Assembly (NCBI GenBank): GCA_964627505.1
Contig: CAZVKB010000005.1
Span: forward strand, 1 to 59,359
Direction of reading: 5' to 3'
Length of the DNA stretch: 59,359 nucleotides
From: JACJWR01 sp964627505
Lineage (GTDB): Bacteria; Actinomycetota; Actinomycetes; S36-B12; UBA10799
The notes beneath the pieces are model-generated. The model saw nothing but the letters and a program-made list of their open reading frames with translations, was not told the origin of the DNA and searched no databases. Positions within the stretch are counted from its first letter, which is position 1. Every line of letters starts with the position of its first letter. A program made the translations under genes and the position numbers. Shown here piece by piece: positions 51,373 through 59,359 of the stretch.

Positions 51373-53345
51373 GCACCGACAAGGCGCGCCCACCCGCCGG
51401 CGGCGGCATGTTCGGCGGCGGTGGCCCTGGGGCCATGGGCATGCGATTGCCAGCGGAGAAGCCGCAAGATTTCCGCGGCTCCCTGCGCCGGATGCGCAAT
51501 CGTCTCCATCCCGAGCGCGTGATCATCGCGGTGGTCCTTGCCCTGGCCACCATCAGTGTGGTCTTCGCCGTCATCGGGCCGAAATTGCTCGGCGACGCCA
51601 CCAACATCTTGTTCGCCGGAGTCATCGGCCGACAACTACCCGCCGGGATGACCCAGCAGCAGGCCGAGGAAATGTTGCGGGCCAACGGCCAGACTCAGCA
51701 GGCTGATCTGATCTCGGGCATGACAGTGTTGCCCGGAGCGGGTGTCGATTTCACCGCACTGGCCCGCGTGATCATCTTGGTGACGGTGGTCTACCTGCTC
51801 AGTTCGCTCTTCGCCTGGGGTCAGAACTACCTCATGGCCGGCGTCACGCAACGCACCATGTTCCGTTTGCGCGAGGAGGTCGATCACAAACTCGGCCGCC
51901 TGCCCTTGAAGTACTTTGACGATCACCCCCGCGGCGACCTGCTCAGCCGCGTGAGCAACGACATCGACAACATCTCCACCACTTTGCAGCAGACCCTCAC
52001 CCAGATGATCACTTCAGTGATGACTGTCATCGGCGTGCTGGTGATGATGTTTTGGATCAGCCCGCTGCTCGCCGTGATCTCGCTGCTGACCGTCCCGCTG
52101 TCCTTTGCCGTCACGTTGGCCATCGCGAAACGCAGCCAGGGCAAGTTCGTGGGGCAGTGGAAATGGACCGGGGTGCTCAACGGCCACGTCGAAGAGATGT
52201 ACTCCGGACACGAAATCGTCAAAGTTTACGGACATCAACAGCAGGCCATCGCGGACTTCCACGAGGCCAACGAGGAGATGTACCGCAGCAGTTTCCTCGC
52301 GCAATTCATCTCCGGCATCATCCAACCGGCTATGGCCTTCGTGGCCAATCTGAACTATGTCGCCATCGCGGTGATCGGCGGTATGCAAGTGGCCAGCGGA
52401 GCGATGTCCTTGGGCAGCGTTCAGGCGTTCATCCAATATTCGCGCCAGTTCACCATGCCCATCACCCAAATCGCGAGCATCACCAACCTGCTGCAGTCCG
52501 GCATCGCCTCCGCCGAGCGCGTCTTCGCCCTGCTTGATGAGCCCGAAGAAAAGCCGGACGCCACCGAACCTGTGACCATCACAGCACCCACCGGTCGCGT
52601 GGATTTCGACCACGTATCGTTCCGGTACCGCACCGACACGCCACTGATCGAGGACCTCACGCTGCACGTGCAACCAGGCGAGGCGGTCGCGATCGTAGGA
52701 CCCACCGGCGCCGGAAAAACCACTTTGGTGAACCTGCTCATGCGTTTCTACGACATCGACTCCGGCACGATCCGGCTCGACGGAGTCGACATCAGAGACC
52801 TCACCCGCGACAACCTGCGCTCCAGTTTCGGCATGGTGCTGCAGGACACCTGGTTGTTCAAGGGCACGATCCGCGAGAACATCGCCTACGGTCGCGAGGA
52901 TGCGAACGAGGAGGACATTGTGGCCGCCGCGACCGCAGCCCACGTGGACCGCCTGGTCCGCACGCTGCCGGACGGCTACGACACGCTGCTGGGCACCGAA
53001 GCCGCCAATGTGTCGATCGGCGAGCAGCAGTTGATCACCATCGCGCGGGCGTTCCTCGCCGACCCGGCGGTGCTGATTCTCGACGAGGCCACCAGTTCGG
53101 TGGATACCCGCACCGAGGTCTTGATCCAGCGCGCCATGGCCGACCTGCGGGAAGGCCGGACGAGTTTCGTGATCGCGCATCGACTCTCCACGATCCGCGA
53201 CGCCGACACGATCATCGTGATGGACGCGGGCAAGATCATAGAAACTGGCTCACACGACGAACTCATCGCCAAGGGTGGCTTCTACTACTCGTTGTACACC
53301 AGCCAGTTTCTCGCCAGTTACGCCGACGTCGCGTCCTCTCCGTAG
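51369..53345 (+). CDS. ABC exporter half-transporter B (catalytic site partner)
   Basis: A 658-aa MDR-type half-transporter. A glycine-rich N-terminus (GGGMFGGGGPGAMGM) leads into six helices with a larger first extracellular loop (about residues 75-130). Walker A is GPTGAGKTTLVN, Walker B VLILDEATSSVD with the catalytic Glu, and the switch His is intact (FVIAHRLST). The signature is altered to SIGEQQ. Partner A has the reverse pattern, so together they form one canonical and one degenerate ATP site, as in TM287/288-type exporters. The ATG overlaps the stop of A. Confidence 0.94.
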   Translation: MSTDKARPPAGGGMFGGGGPGAMGMRLPAEKPQDFRGSLRRMRNRLHPERVIIAVVLALATISVVFAVIGPKLLGDATNILFAGVIGRQLPAGMTQQQAEEMLRANGQTQQADLISGMTVLPGAGVDFTALARVIILVTVVYLLSSLFAWGQNYLMAGVTQRTMFRLREEVDHKLGRLPLKYFDDHPRGDLLSRVSNDIDNISTTLQQTLTQMITSVMTVIGVLVMMFWISPLLAVISLLTVPLSFAVTLAIAKRSQGKFVGQWKWTGVLNGHVEEMYSGHEIVKVYGHQQQAIADFHEANEEMYRSSFLAQFISGIIQPAMAFVANLNYVAIAVIGGMQVASGAMSLGSVQAFIQYSRQFTMPITQIASITNLLQSGIASAERVFALLDEPEEKPDATEPVTITAPTGRVDFDHVSFRYRTDTPLIEDLTLHVQPGEAVAIVGPTGAGKTTLVNLLMRFYDIDSGTIRLDGVDIRDLTRDNLRSSFGMVLQDTWLFKGTIRENIAYGREDANEEDIVAAATAAHVDRLVRTLPDGYDTLLGTEAANVSIGEQQLITIARAFLADPAVLILDEATSSVDTRTEVLIQRAMADLREGRTSFVIAHRLSTIRDADTIIVMDAGKIIETGSHDELIAKGGFYYSLYTSQFLASYADVASSP

Positions 53346-53372
53346 GCATCCGCGATCCGGCGTTGCCCACGC

Positions 53373-53398
53373 AGTAGCTCGCTCCCCACGCAGCTACT
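53373..53398. terminator. hairpin between convergent ABC exporter and chemosensory operons
   Basis: AGTAGCT and AGCTACT, perfect 7-bp arms, 12-nt loop. It lies in the 65 bp between the two convergent stops and could serve both strands. No T-tract on either side. Confidence 0.35.
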
Positions 53399-53410
53399 CG
53401 CCCCACACCC

Positions 53411-54331
53411 CTAGGCGAGGCCGACCACGCAGTTTCGGCCGGCGGCTTTCGCTGCGTACAACCGCTCATCCGCGAGCCCGAGTAGGTGGTCCAGTTCACC
53501 CAGCGAACCTGTCACCCAACCTACGCTGACGGTCACCTCGACCACTCGATCGATGCCCACCGCCAACGGCCATCGGCACACCGACGCCCGCATTTCTTCG
53601 GCCGTGTGGGCAATGTGGGCACTTTCTGGCCCCACTCGCAGCAGCATGAACTCCTCACCTCCCCAGCGCACCAGCGTGTCATCGTCACTCGCCGCATTGC
53701 GCAACCGCCGCGCCACCAGAGTCAACACGGTGTCGCCATCGAGGTGACCCATGGTGTCGTTGATGACCTTGAAGTGATCGATGTCGATCATGGCCAGCGC
53801 GATCGGCCGGCTGAGGTCACCGCGCGCCTGCAACTGGCTGACCGCCACCTGCCATCGGCGGCGATTTCCCAACGCCGTGAGTTGGTCGGTGGTGCTGAGA
53901 TCATCAAGCTCTTGCGCCTTGAGCGATAGTTCGATCTCGGCTTGGCGGCGCGCTAGCGCGGCCCCTACCCGTGCCAGCAGTTCGTCGGCCTCACAGGGCT
54001 TGCGCAGATAGTCACGCGCACCCAATCCCAGCCCCTCCGCCACATCCGCACCACTGGTGCGGGCGGTGAGGAACAGCACCGGGATCTCGGCTAACTCGGG
54101 ATCGCTTTGCATGGCCCGCATGGTGTCCAGGCCGTTGAGCACCGGCATGTCGATGTCGAGCAGCACCAGGTCGGGATGCTCGGCCCGCATGACCTCCAAT
54201 CCCGCCTGCCCATCCCCTGCCTGCAATACCGTGTAGCCAGCTCCCACTAACGAGTTCCGCAAGATCTGTCGAATCGTGCGCGAATCGTCCACCAGGAGAA
54301 TCGTGGCGACCGGGCTGTCTGCGCCATCCAT
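53411..54331 (-). CDS. response regulator diguanylate cyclase (REC-GGDEF)
   Basis: About 306 aa. The receiver domain has DD (LLVDDSRTIRQ), the phosphoacceptor Asp in VLLDIDMPVLNG, T in FLTARTSG and K in RKPCEADE. After a helical linker, the GGDEF domain (TTDQLTALGNRR, MIDIDHFKVINDTMGH) has active site VRWGGEEFMLL. No RxxD inhibitory site precedes it. It is the last gene of the che operon, so CheA may phosphorylate it and control c-di-GMP. I use the ATG at 54331 (AAGGTG upstream); the ATG at 54352 overlaps the cheX stop. Confidence 0.93.
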   Translation of the reverse strand: MDGADSPVATILLVDDSRTIRQILRNSLVGAGYTVLQAGDGQAGLEVMRAEHPDLVLLDIDMPVLNGLDTMRAMQSDPELAEIPVLFLTARTSGADVAEGLGLGARDYLRKPCEADELLARVGAALARRQAEIELSLKAQELDDLSTTDQLTALGNRRRWQVAVSQLQARGDLSRPIALAMIDIDHFKVINDTMGHLDGDTVLTLVARRLRNAASDDDTLVRWGGEEFMLLRVGPESAHIAHTAEEMRASVCRWPLAVGIDRVVEVTVSVGWVTGSLGELDHLLGLADERLYAAKAAGRNCVVGLA

Positions 54332-54348
54332 CGTTTCACCTTCTGGTC

Positions 54349-54795
54349 TCATGAGGTTTGCCGCACCAACAGCACACGCAACCGGTCACCTTCGGATTCA
54401 TACTGCACCTCACCAGCCGTTTCGGTGCCCATCACCTGCAGCTGATAGTCCCGACCGAAGGCCACCACCGGCAAACCCAAACTGCAGGGGTGCGGCAAAA
54501 TCGATTTGATGTTGCCGGCGATCATGTTGGCAAGTTCCCCGATGGCATCCTGCACATCGGCGACCTCCGGAGCACTACCGGTGTCAAACAGATCCGCCGT
54601 CAAGCGAACGGCCAACGTGGTGGCGCAATGCACCACTACGGCACCTTGAAACTCGCCATCGAGGCTGATGATGGCCGTCACCCCCTCGAAGCCGTCCGGA
54701 GTCTCGGCACCCGCCGGCACCAATGGCCGGATGAACATGGCCTCCCAAATCATGGCCACCGTTTGATCAAGCTCAGACGTCAGAACACCGGACAT
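54349..54795 (-). CDS. cheX: CheX-like chemotaxis phosphatase
   Basis: A 148-aa protein with the CheC/CheX/FliY fold pattern. The catalytic ExxN helix is visible as DAIGELANMIAGNIKS; the strand pair LDGEFQGAVVVHCATTLAVRL precedes it. CheX dephosphorylates CheY-P. Only one ExxN helix is seen, as expected for CheX and not CheC. The ATG at 54795 comes 2 nt after the cheR stop, with a full GAAGGAGGTG ribosome site inside the cheR end. The downstream gene is the REC-GGDEF regulator. Confidence 0.82.
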   Translation of the reverse strand: MSGVLTSELDQTVAMIWEAMFIRPLVPAGAETPDGFEGVTAIISLDGEFQGAVVVHCATTLAVRLTADLFDTGSAPEVADVQDAIGELANMIAGNIKSILPHPCSLGLPVVAFGRDYQLQVMGTETAGEVQYESEGDRLRVLLVRQTS

Positions 54796-54797
54796 GT

Positions 54798-55613
54798 TCA
54801 CACCTCCTTCGTCTTCGCCCGAAAGCACAGAGTACGCCCGAACGTCACTCGTTCTACTGCGGCTGAGTCCACCATCATCGATTCCGTACTGCCCAACAAC
54901 AGATAGCCTCCTGGTCGCAGGGCGGCGATGGCGCGCTGAATCACATCTTTGCGCGCCACCGGTGAAAAGTAGATCAACACATTGCGCAACAAAATCACGT
55001 CCATCGCAGGCAGTTGCGGCCACGGCTGCACCAGGTTGATCGTGCGGAAGTCCACCGCCCTGCGCAGGGTGTCGTCGATGTACCACTGCCGACCCTCCTG
55101 CCGAAAGTACTTCACCAAGAGCCGCGCCGGCAGTCCCCGGTTGACTTCCAACTGGCTGAATCTCCCCGTCCGAGCCCGCTCGATCACACTCGGCGCAACG
55201 TCTGAAGCAATAATCCGCGGCGTCGGCGCACTAGGGAAATGCTCCCGCATCAGCATCGCGACGCTGTAAGCCTCTTGGCCCGTGGCGGCAGCCGCCGACC
55301 ACACAGTCAATTGCCGCTGTTCGTTGGCGAACAAACTGGGAATGATGTGCGTACGCAGCGCCTCGAAAGGATGGTTATCGCGAAAGAAGAACGTCTCGTT
55401 GTTGGTCATGGCATCCACCACCCGGTGCCGCACATCCACGTGGCCGGCGCGCAGTGCGATCACCAATTCGGCCACTGAATCGAAACCAAGTTCGGTAGCC
55501 AATGGCCCGAGGCGGGACGCCACGATGAAGTCCCGGCCTGAAGCAGCATCGTGACCGAGTGTGCGTTCCATCAGAGCATGAATGAATGCCGCGTCGGCCG
55601 GATCGACAGTCAT
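54798..55613 (-). CDS. cheR: chemoreceptor glutamate methyltransferase
   Basis: A 271-aa SAM-dependent methyltransferase that methylates receptor glutamates for adaptation. The CheR signature TNNETFFFRDNHPF is intact. The SAM loop reads VWSAAAATGQEAYSVAML, where most CheR have SAGCSTGEEPYS-like residues. LRNVLIYFSPVARKDVI closes the domain. Its ATG overlaps the cheB stop as ATGA. Its presence implies methylatable receptors elsewhere in the genome. Confidence 0.94.
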   Translation of the reverse strand: MTVDPADAAFIHALMERTLGHDAASGRDFIVASRLGPLATELGFDSVAELVIALRAGHVDVRHRVVDAMTNNETFFFRDNHPFEALRTHIIPSLFANEQRQLTVWSAAAATGQEAYSVAMLMREHFPSAPTPRIIASDVAPSVIERARTGRFSQLEVNRGLPARLLVKYFRQEGRQWYIDDTLRRAVDFRTINLVQPWPQLPAMDVILLRNVLIYFSPVARKDVIQRAIAALRPGGYLLLGSTESMMVDSAAVERVTFGRTLCFRAKTKEV

Positions 55614-56734
55614 GAGGAGAAGGGCCCTCTGGTTCGGCGTTCGATCTCTGCGCTGAGCTCTGCCAATGAATACGACACTGCCGGCACCCCGGCTGCGAGC
55701 ACCGACGACGGCATCGAGCCGACCACTGCGGTGCTGGGTTCCTGCACCAGTACCAAGCCACCTGCAGCCGCGATGGCCAACGCTCCGGCGGTACCGTCAC
55801 TGCCCATGCCAGTGAGCACGACGCCCAGCACTGCTGCACCGAACGCCGCCGGTGCACTGCGGAAGAGCACATCTGCGGCTGGACGACATGAGTTTTCCGG
55901 TGGATCGTCATTCAACGCAATCACCACCGCGTCGCCGCTGGCCCGTACCGCCATGTGTCGACCCCCCGGGGCGATATACACAGTGCCCCTGCCCACCACC
56001 ATGCCGTCATCGGCTTCCACCACGCGCAGTTTGCTCAAGCCGTCCAGCCGCTCCGCGAGCAGTTTTGTGAAGACAGCCGGCATGTGCTGTACCACTAGCA
56101 CCGGCACGGGCAGATCTGCCGGGAGCGCCGGAATCAACTCCGCCAAAGCATTGGGACCTCCGGTGGACACCCCGATCACCACCGCGCTGATCCGAGCATT
56201 GAACCGACTGGGGATCGGCGCGAGCTGCGCGGGCGACGTACCCCCCACGGCGCCGTTCACTCCGGCTGCCTTCTGCTGCTGCCGACGCCGAGCCGTCACT
56301 GCACGCGGCGTCGTGGGGTTCGCCAATGCCCGAATGAGTGGGATCAGCTCGCCAGCGCTCGTACCGTGATCCGAGCCGCGTAGCGCGGTTGGCTTGAGCG
56401 CATAGGCGTCGGCACCAGCAGCCAACGCAGCGAGCGTGGCCACGGCGCCTTGCGACGTGAGTGCGCTAAACACGATCACCGGAATGCGCGAACGCATGTT
56501 GCGCAATTCCGCCAGAAACTCCATGCCATCCATCACCGGCATTTCCAAATCCAGCACGATCACATCGGGAGTTTGATGGCGCAACAACTCCAACGCCGAG
56601 CGACCGTTGCTGGCCACGCCCACAACATGCATATCCGACTCTGCACGCACGGCCGCTGCAACTGCCTGCCGCACCACTGCCGAATCGTCTACTACCAGCA
56701 CCTGCACCGACGCAGCCCCCGCAGACTCACTCAT
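55610..56734 (-). CDS. cheB: chemotaxis response regulator protein-glutamate methylesterase
   Basis: A 374-aa two-domain protein. The N-terminal receiver domain has VLVVDDSAVVRQ and the phosphoacceptor Asp in VIVLDLEMPVMDGMEF. The C-terminal esterase has the nucleophile Ser in VIGVSTGGPNALAELI, the His in VVQHMPAVFTKLLAERL and the Asp in LTGMGSDGTAG. It demethylates receptors when phosphorylated by CheA, opposing CheR. It overlaps cheR by 4 bp and follows cheY by about 31 nt. Confidence 0.95.
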   Translation of the reverse strand: MSESAGAASVQVLVVDDSAVVRQAVAAAVRAESDMHVVGVASNGRSALELLRHQTPDVIVLDLEMPVMDGMEFLAELRNMRSRIPVIVFSALTSQGAVATLAALAAGADAYALKPTALRGSDHGTSAGELIPLIRALANPTTPRAVTARRRQQQKAAGVNGAVGGTSPAQLAPIPSRFNARISAVVIGVSTGGPNALAELIPALPADLPVPVLVVQHMPAVFTKLLAERLDGLSKLRVVEADDGMVVGRGTVYIAPGGRHMAVRASGDAVVIALNDDPPENSCRPAADVLFRSAPAAFGAAVLGVVLTGMGSDGTAGALAIAAAGGLVLVQEPSTAVVGSMPSSVLAAGVPAVSYSLAELSAEIERRTRGPFSS

Positions 56735-56765
56735 TACATTCCCCCTGACCAGCTGGTTTCACGTG

Positions 56766-57140
56766 TCACGCGCCGAGATCCAGCCCTAGCATCGTCAACT
56801 TCTCGGCGATCATGTCTGGCGTAAACGGCTTCATCACATACTCGTCAGCGCCCAGTTCCAAGGCCCGCGCCACTTGCGCGGACTCGGTTTCGGTGGTGAC
56901 CATCACAATTAGCCCGGGGAAGAAATACGGTTCCGCCCGCGCTGCCGCCACAAAGTCGATTCCCTCCATTTCCGGCATATGCCAATCCACCAACACGAGA
57001 TCAAACTGTCCGCCTTCGGACAGCTTGGCCAGTCCGTCCAGCCCATCCACCGCCTGCGTCACTTCTGCGCCAAGACCGCTGAGCATCCTGGCAAGCACCA
57101 TGCGCATCGCTCGCGAGTCATCGATTACCAGAGCCTTCAT
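56766..57140 (-). CDS. cheY: single-domain response regulator CheY
   Basis: A 124-aa receiver domain alone. Acidic pair LVIDDSRAMRMVL, phosphoacceptor Asp in LVLVDWHMPEMEGIDF, Thr in VMVTTETESAQ and Lys in YVMKPFTPDM are all present, so it should be active. The ATG at 57140 is used; a TTG two codons upstream is possible. It starts 2 nt after the cheW stop, with AAGGAG upstream. Its usual target is the flagellar motor switch, but no flagellar gene lies in the window. Confidence 0.93.
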   Translation of the reverse strand: MKALVIDDSRAMRMVLARMLSGLGAEVTQAVDGLDGLAKLSEGGQFDLVLVDWHMPEMEGIDFVAAARAEPYFFPGLIVMVTTETESAQVARALELGADEYVMKPFTPDMIAEKLTMLGLDLGA

Positions 57141-57142
57141 GG

Positions 57143-57586
57143 TCAACCTGCTCCTTCGTTGTCGCCGATGTGCAGGACTCGGTCGAGGTCTAACACCAGC
57201 AGCAATTCATCGTTGTACATCGTGGCACTGCGCAACAACGCAGCGATATTCACGGGCGTGGAATCAGGTACTTCACCCAACTGCGACTCCGGCACGGAAA
57301 TGACCTCCCCGGCCTGATCCACCACGAGGCTCTCCAAAGCGCCGGGCGAGATGCAGATGTAATGCACCGGCGCACTCGGCGGTGGGGTGGTCGAACACTC
57401 CAATCGGGTGCGCAAGTCGATGGCGGCGATCACCTGACCGCGCAAATTCACCAGGCCAACCACTCCGGACGGGGCGCGGGGTACCGGTTCGATCGGCTGA
57501 TCGCGCAAGACCTCCTGCACCCGAGCCACCTCCACGCCAAACCACATACCATCAGCCCACAGTGTCGCCAGGAGAATGTCGGTCAC
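57143..57586 (-). CDS. cheW: chemotaxis adaptor protein CheW
   Basis: A 147-aa single CheW domain linking receptors to CheA. Typical strands: ADGMWFGVEVARVQEVLRD, then PSGVVGLVNLRGQVIAAIDL. The GxxNLRGxxxxxxDL block is the family hallmark. Its GTG overlaps the cheA stop as GTGA. Confidence 0.93.
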   Translation of the reverse strand: MTDILLATLWADGMWFGVEVARVQEVLRDQPIEPVPRAPSGVVGLVNLRGQVIAAIDLRTRLECSTTPPPSAPVHYICISPGALESLVVDQAGEVISVPESQLGEVPDSTPVNIAALLRSATMYNDELLLVLDLDRVLHIGDNEGAG

Positions 57587-59359
57587 GATCCGCTCCTGAT
57601 AGTGCCCGCCGCGGGTGCCGGTGTCCGGGTGGCTGCCGACATCGGGACCGCAGACGCTGCCGCATCAGGCTGCAATCGCATGCGGGCGATTTCATCCACA
57701 TCCAGCACCAGAGTGACTCTGTCCGCCACAACAGTGCGCCCTGCTGTGCCGGGGATCGCCACTTGTTCCCAGTCCCCCGGCGGAGCAGTCGCAATGTCCA
57801 CAATCTCATCGACGATCAGGCCCAGCAGGCCCAGCGAAGTTGCGCACACCACAGTCGACAACTGTGCCGGCTCGACGGTCTGGCCCGGCGCGCCCGCGGG
57901 CAACTGCAAGGCATCGGCCACCACGACCACCGGCAGGATTGCGCCCCGATATTGCACCACCGCGGTGTGCCCGGAACTCTCCACGGCATCGGCAGCCAAC
58001 TGTTCCAACCGTCGGATCCGGTCCAACGGAATTGCAATCTGCTCGTCGGCCAACGTCACAACCAGCACACTCGCGGCGGTCGGCAATGAGGTGCCGTGGT
58101 CCACCGGGTCGCTGTGGGCTTCGTGGTAGGAGTGCACATCGGCCGCCAGTGCCGGCGCGACGGCCTCCAGGATGGGCGACGCGCGACCGTCGGCCAGGAC
58201 GGTGGTGCCCACATAACTTCCCACTCCGCGAATCGCTCGGGGCAGCGGTTTCACCACCGCCTCCACACTGTCCCCGACTGCATCGACAATCAGCCCGTGG
58301 GAACGGCCTGCCCGGGAGATCACCACGATCTCCACTGCGTCGTCCGCCCCGGTTGCCGGTGCGACACCCAAGTACTTTCGTAGGTCCACCAGCGGCAGCA
58401 GGGTTCCGAGATGGCGCAGAAATGCGGCCTCCCCCACATGGCGAATCTGATGTGCGCGCTCCTCCGCAGCCACTCGCACCACCGCAGCCACATCGGCCTG
58501 CGGAATGGTGAAACGGCCCGGACCACAAGTGATGATGATCGCCGGCAAAATGGCCAGCGTGAGCGGCACGTCGATCAGAAAGGTGGTTCCCGCACCCACA
58601 TGCGATTGCACCTGGATGCTGCCACCAACCTGCTCGATCTTCGAGCGCACGACGTCCATTCCCACGCCCCGACCGGACACGGACGTCACTGTGGCCGCTG
58701 TCGAGACCCCTGGCAGGAAGAGCAAGGCCAACTGTTCGTTGGGATTCAACGCCTGCGCCCGTTGGGCAGTGAGTTGACCGCTGGCCAGGGCACGTGCCAC
58801 CAGAGCTTGCGTATCGACCCCGCGACCATCGTCGGACACTTCAATGTGTACGCCGCCACCGAGCAGAGTGGCCTGGATTTGCAGCGTGGCCGTCGGTGAT
58901 TTCCCCGCTGACTGCCGTTCTGCCGGGGTTTCGATGCCATGGTCCACTGCATTTCGGACCAAGTGCACGAGGGGGTCGCGCAGGATTTCGTTGATGGCTT
59001 TGTCGACAGCCACCTCTTCCCCCGACACCACGAACCGCACCTGCTTGCCCTGCGCCGTGGCGACATCGCGCACGATGCGACGCAATCGGCCGATCACCGT
59101 GCCGATCGGCTGCAAGCGGGCGGACATCACCGCGTCTTGGAGTTCGCGGGTGATCAGCGTGAGCCGGTGAAAGGACTGGGCTTGCGGACCGTCTTCGGCA
59201 ATGAAATCACCGATGCGCATGCGCGCCAAGGTGAGTTCCCCGACCAGGTCCTGAAGCGTGTCTAGCACCGCAACGTCAATGCGCAAACTGGTTTCTTCGA
59301 CCGCCGGCACATCGCCTGGGGGGCTCCCTGCTTGTTGGGTCGCGGCAGTGTGAGCGGGT
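57583..59359 (-). CDS. cheA: chemotaxis histidine kinase CheA (C-terminal part, truncated by window edge) with extra CheW-like domain
   Basis: Histidine kinase of the chemosensory complex. The window holds the part from the P3 dimerisation helices onward (IDVAVLDTLQDLVGELTLAR). P4 ATPase boxes: N in LVHLVRNAVDHGIE, G1 in VSDDGRGVD, G2 in SGRGVGMDVV. The P5 CheW-like domain runs from TLAILPAIIITCGPGRF to VAPALAADV. After a short linker a second CheW-like domain follows (VLVVTLADEQIAIPLDRIR to LVLDVDEIARMRL). The frame stays open to the right edge, so the His-phosphotransfer domain and start lie outside. Receptor genes are not seen. Confidence 0.94.
   Translation of the reverse strand, partial: PAHTAATQQAGSPPGDVPAVEETSLRIDVAVLDTLQDLVGELTLARMRIGDFIAEDGPQAQSFHRLTLITRELQDAVMSARLQPIGTVIGRLRRIVRDVATAQGKQVRFVVSGEEVAVDKAINEILRDPLVHLVRNAVDHGIETPAERQSAGKSPTATLQIQATLLGGGVHIEVSDDGRGVDTQALVARALASGQLTAQRAQALNPNEQLALLFLPGVSTAATVTSVSGRGVGMDVVRSKIEQVGGSIQVQSHVGAGTTFLIDVPLTLAILPAIIITCGPGRFTIPQADVAAVVRVAAEERAHQIRHVGEAAFLRHLGTLLPLVDLRKYLGVAPATGADDAVEIVVISRAGRSHGLIVDAVGDSVEAVVKPLPRAIRGVGSYVGTTVLADGRASPILEAVAPALAADVHSYHEAHSDPVDHGTSLPTAASVLVVTLADEQIAIPLDRIRRLEQLAADAVESSGHTAVVQYRGAILPVVVVADALQLPAGAPGQTVEPAQLSTVVCATSLGLLGLIVDEIVDIATAPPGDWEQVAIPGTAGRTVVADRVTLVLDVDEIARMRLQPDAAASAVPMSAATRTPAPAAGTIRSGS

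Overview
The window is a stretch of high-GC actinobacterial chromosome. The strongest evidence is gene order. Read on the minus strand it runs argS-lysA-hom-thrC-thrB-rho-rpmE-prfA-prmC, then glyA-wecA-atpI-atpZ-atpBEFHAGD, which is the conserved actinomycete arrangement. Supporting signs are the Arg/Asp-rich insertion in Rho, frequent GTG and TTG starts, ATGA/GTGA gene overlaps, and many starts lying 5-7 nt after a TANNNT -10 box (probable leaderless mRNAs). AtpF and AtpH are separate proteins, which argues against Mycobacterium. I cannot name a genus.

Layout. 1-6318 (minus): F-type ATP synthase operon, with atpD cut by the left edge. 6378-9298 (minus): atpI, a WecA/MraY-type sugar-phosphate transferase and glyA. 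9333-10073 (plus): the tRNA-threonylcarbamoylation gene sua5/tsaC, which faces the opposite way from its neighbours. 10015-20671 (minus): prmC, prfA, rpmE, rho (interrupted by a 100-N gap), thrB, thrC, hom, lysA and argS. 20718-21883: two overlapping lipoprotein genes. 21997-22068: tRNA-Arg(CCG). 22104-29114: LCP cell-wall ligase, small membrane or coiled-coil proteins, an epoxide-hydrolase-like enzyme, SRAP, aroA, rsgA and hisN. 29159-37280: AI-2E-type permease, cytochrome P450, a bifunctional PBP with PASTA domain, a large anchored protein of unknown function, and an acyltransferase-3 protein. 37398-44645: SulP transporter, CoxE-type VWA protein with MoxR ATPase, a multi-pass DUF2157-like protein and FadH. 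44715-48244: membrane diguanylate cyclase, ROK glucokinase and a small lipoprotein. 48288-53345: a 100-N gap flanked by an identical 55-bp sequence, a FUSC-like membrane protein and a heterodimeric ABC exporter. 53411 to the right edge (minus): chemosensory operon cheA-cheW-cheY-cheB-cheR-cheX followed by a REC-GGDEF response regulator.

Most genes are core metabolism and information processing: aspartate-family amino acids (hom, thrB, thrC, lysA), translation termination (prfA, prmC, rpmE), transcription termination (rho), ATP synthesis and envelope building. The most individual part is the right end. A complete adaptation-type chemosensory set shares an operon with a c-di-GMP synthase regulator. 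A second, sensor-type diguanylate cyclase lies about 7 kb away. No receptor or flagellar gene is visible. I see no CRISPR array, insertion sequence, prophage or integrase. No gene-free stretch exceeds 300 bp.
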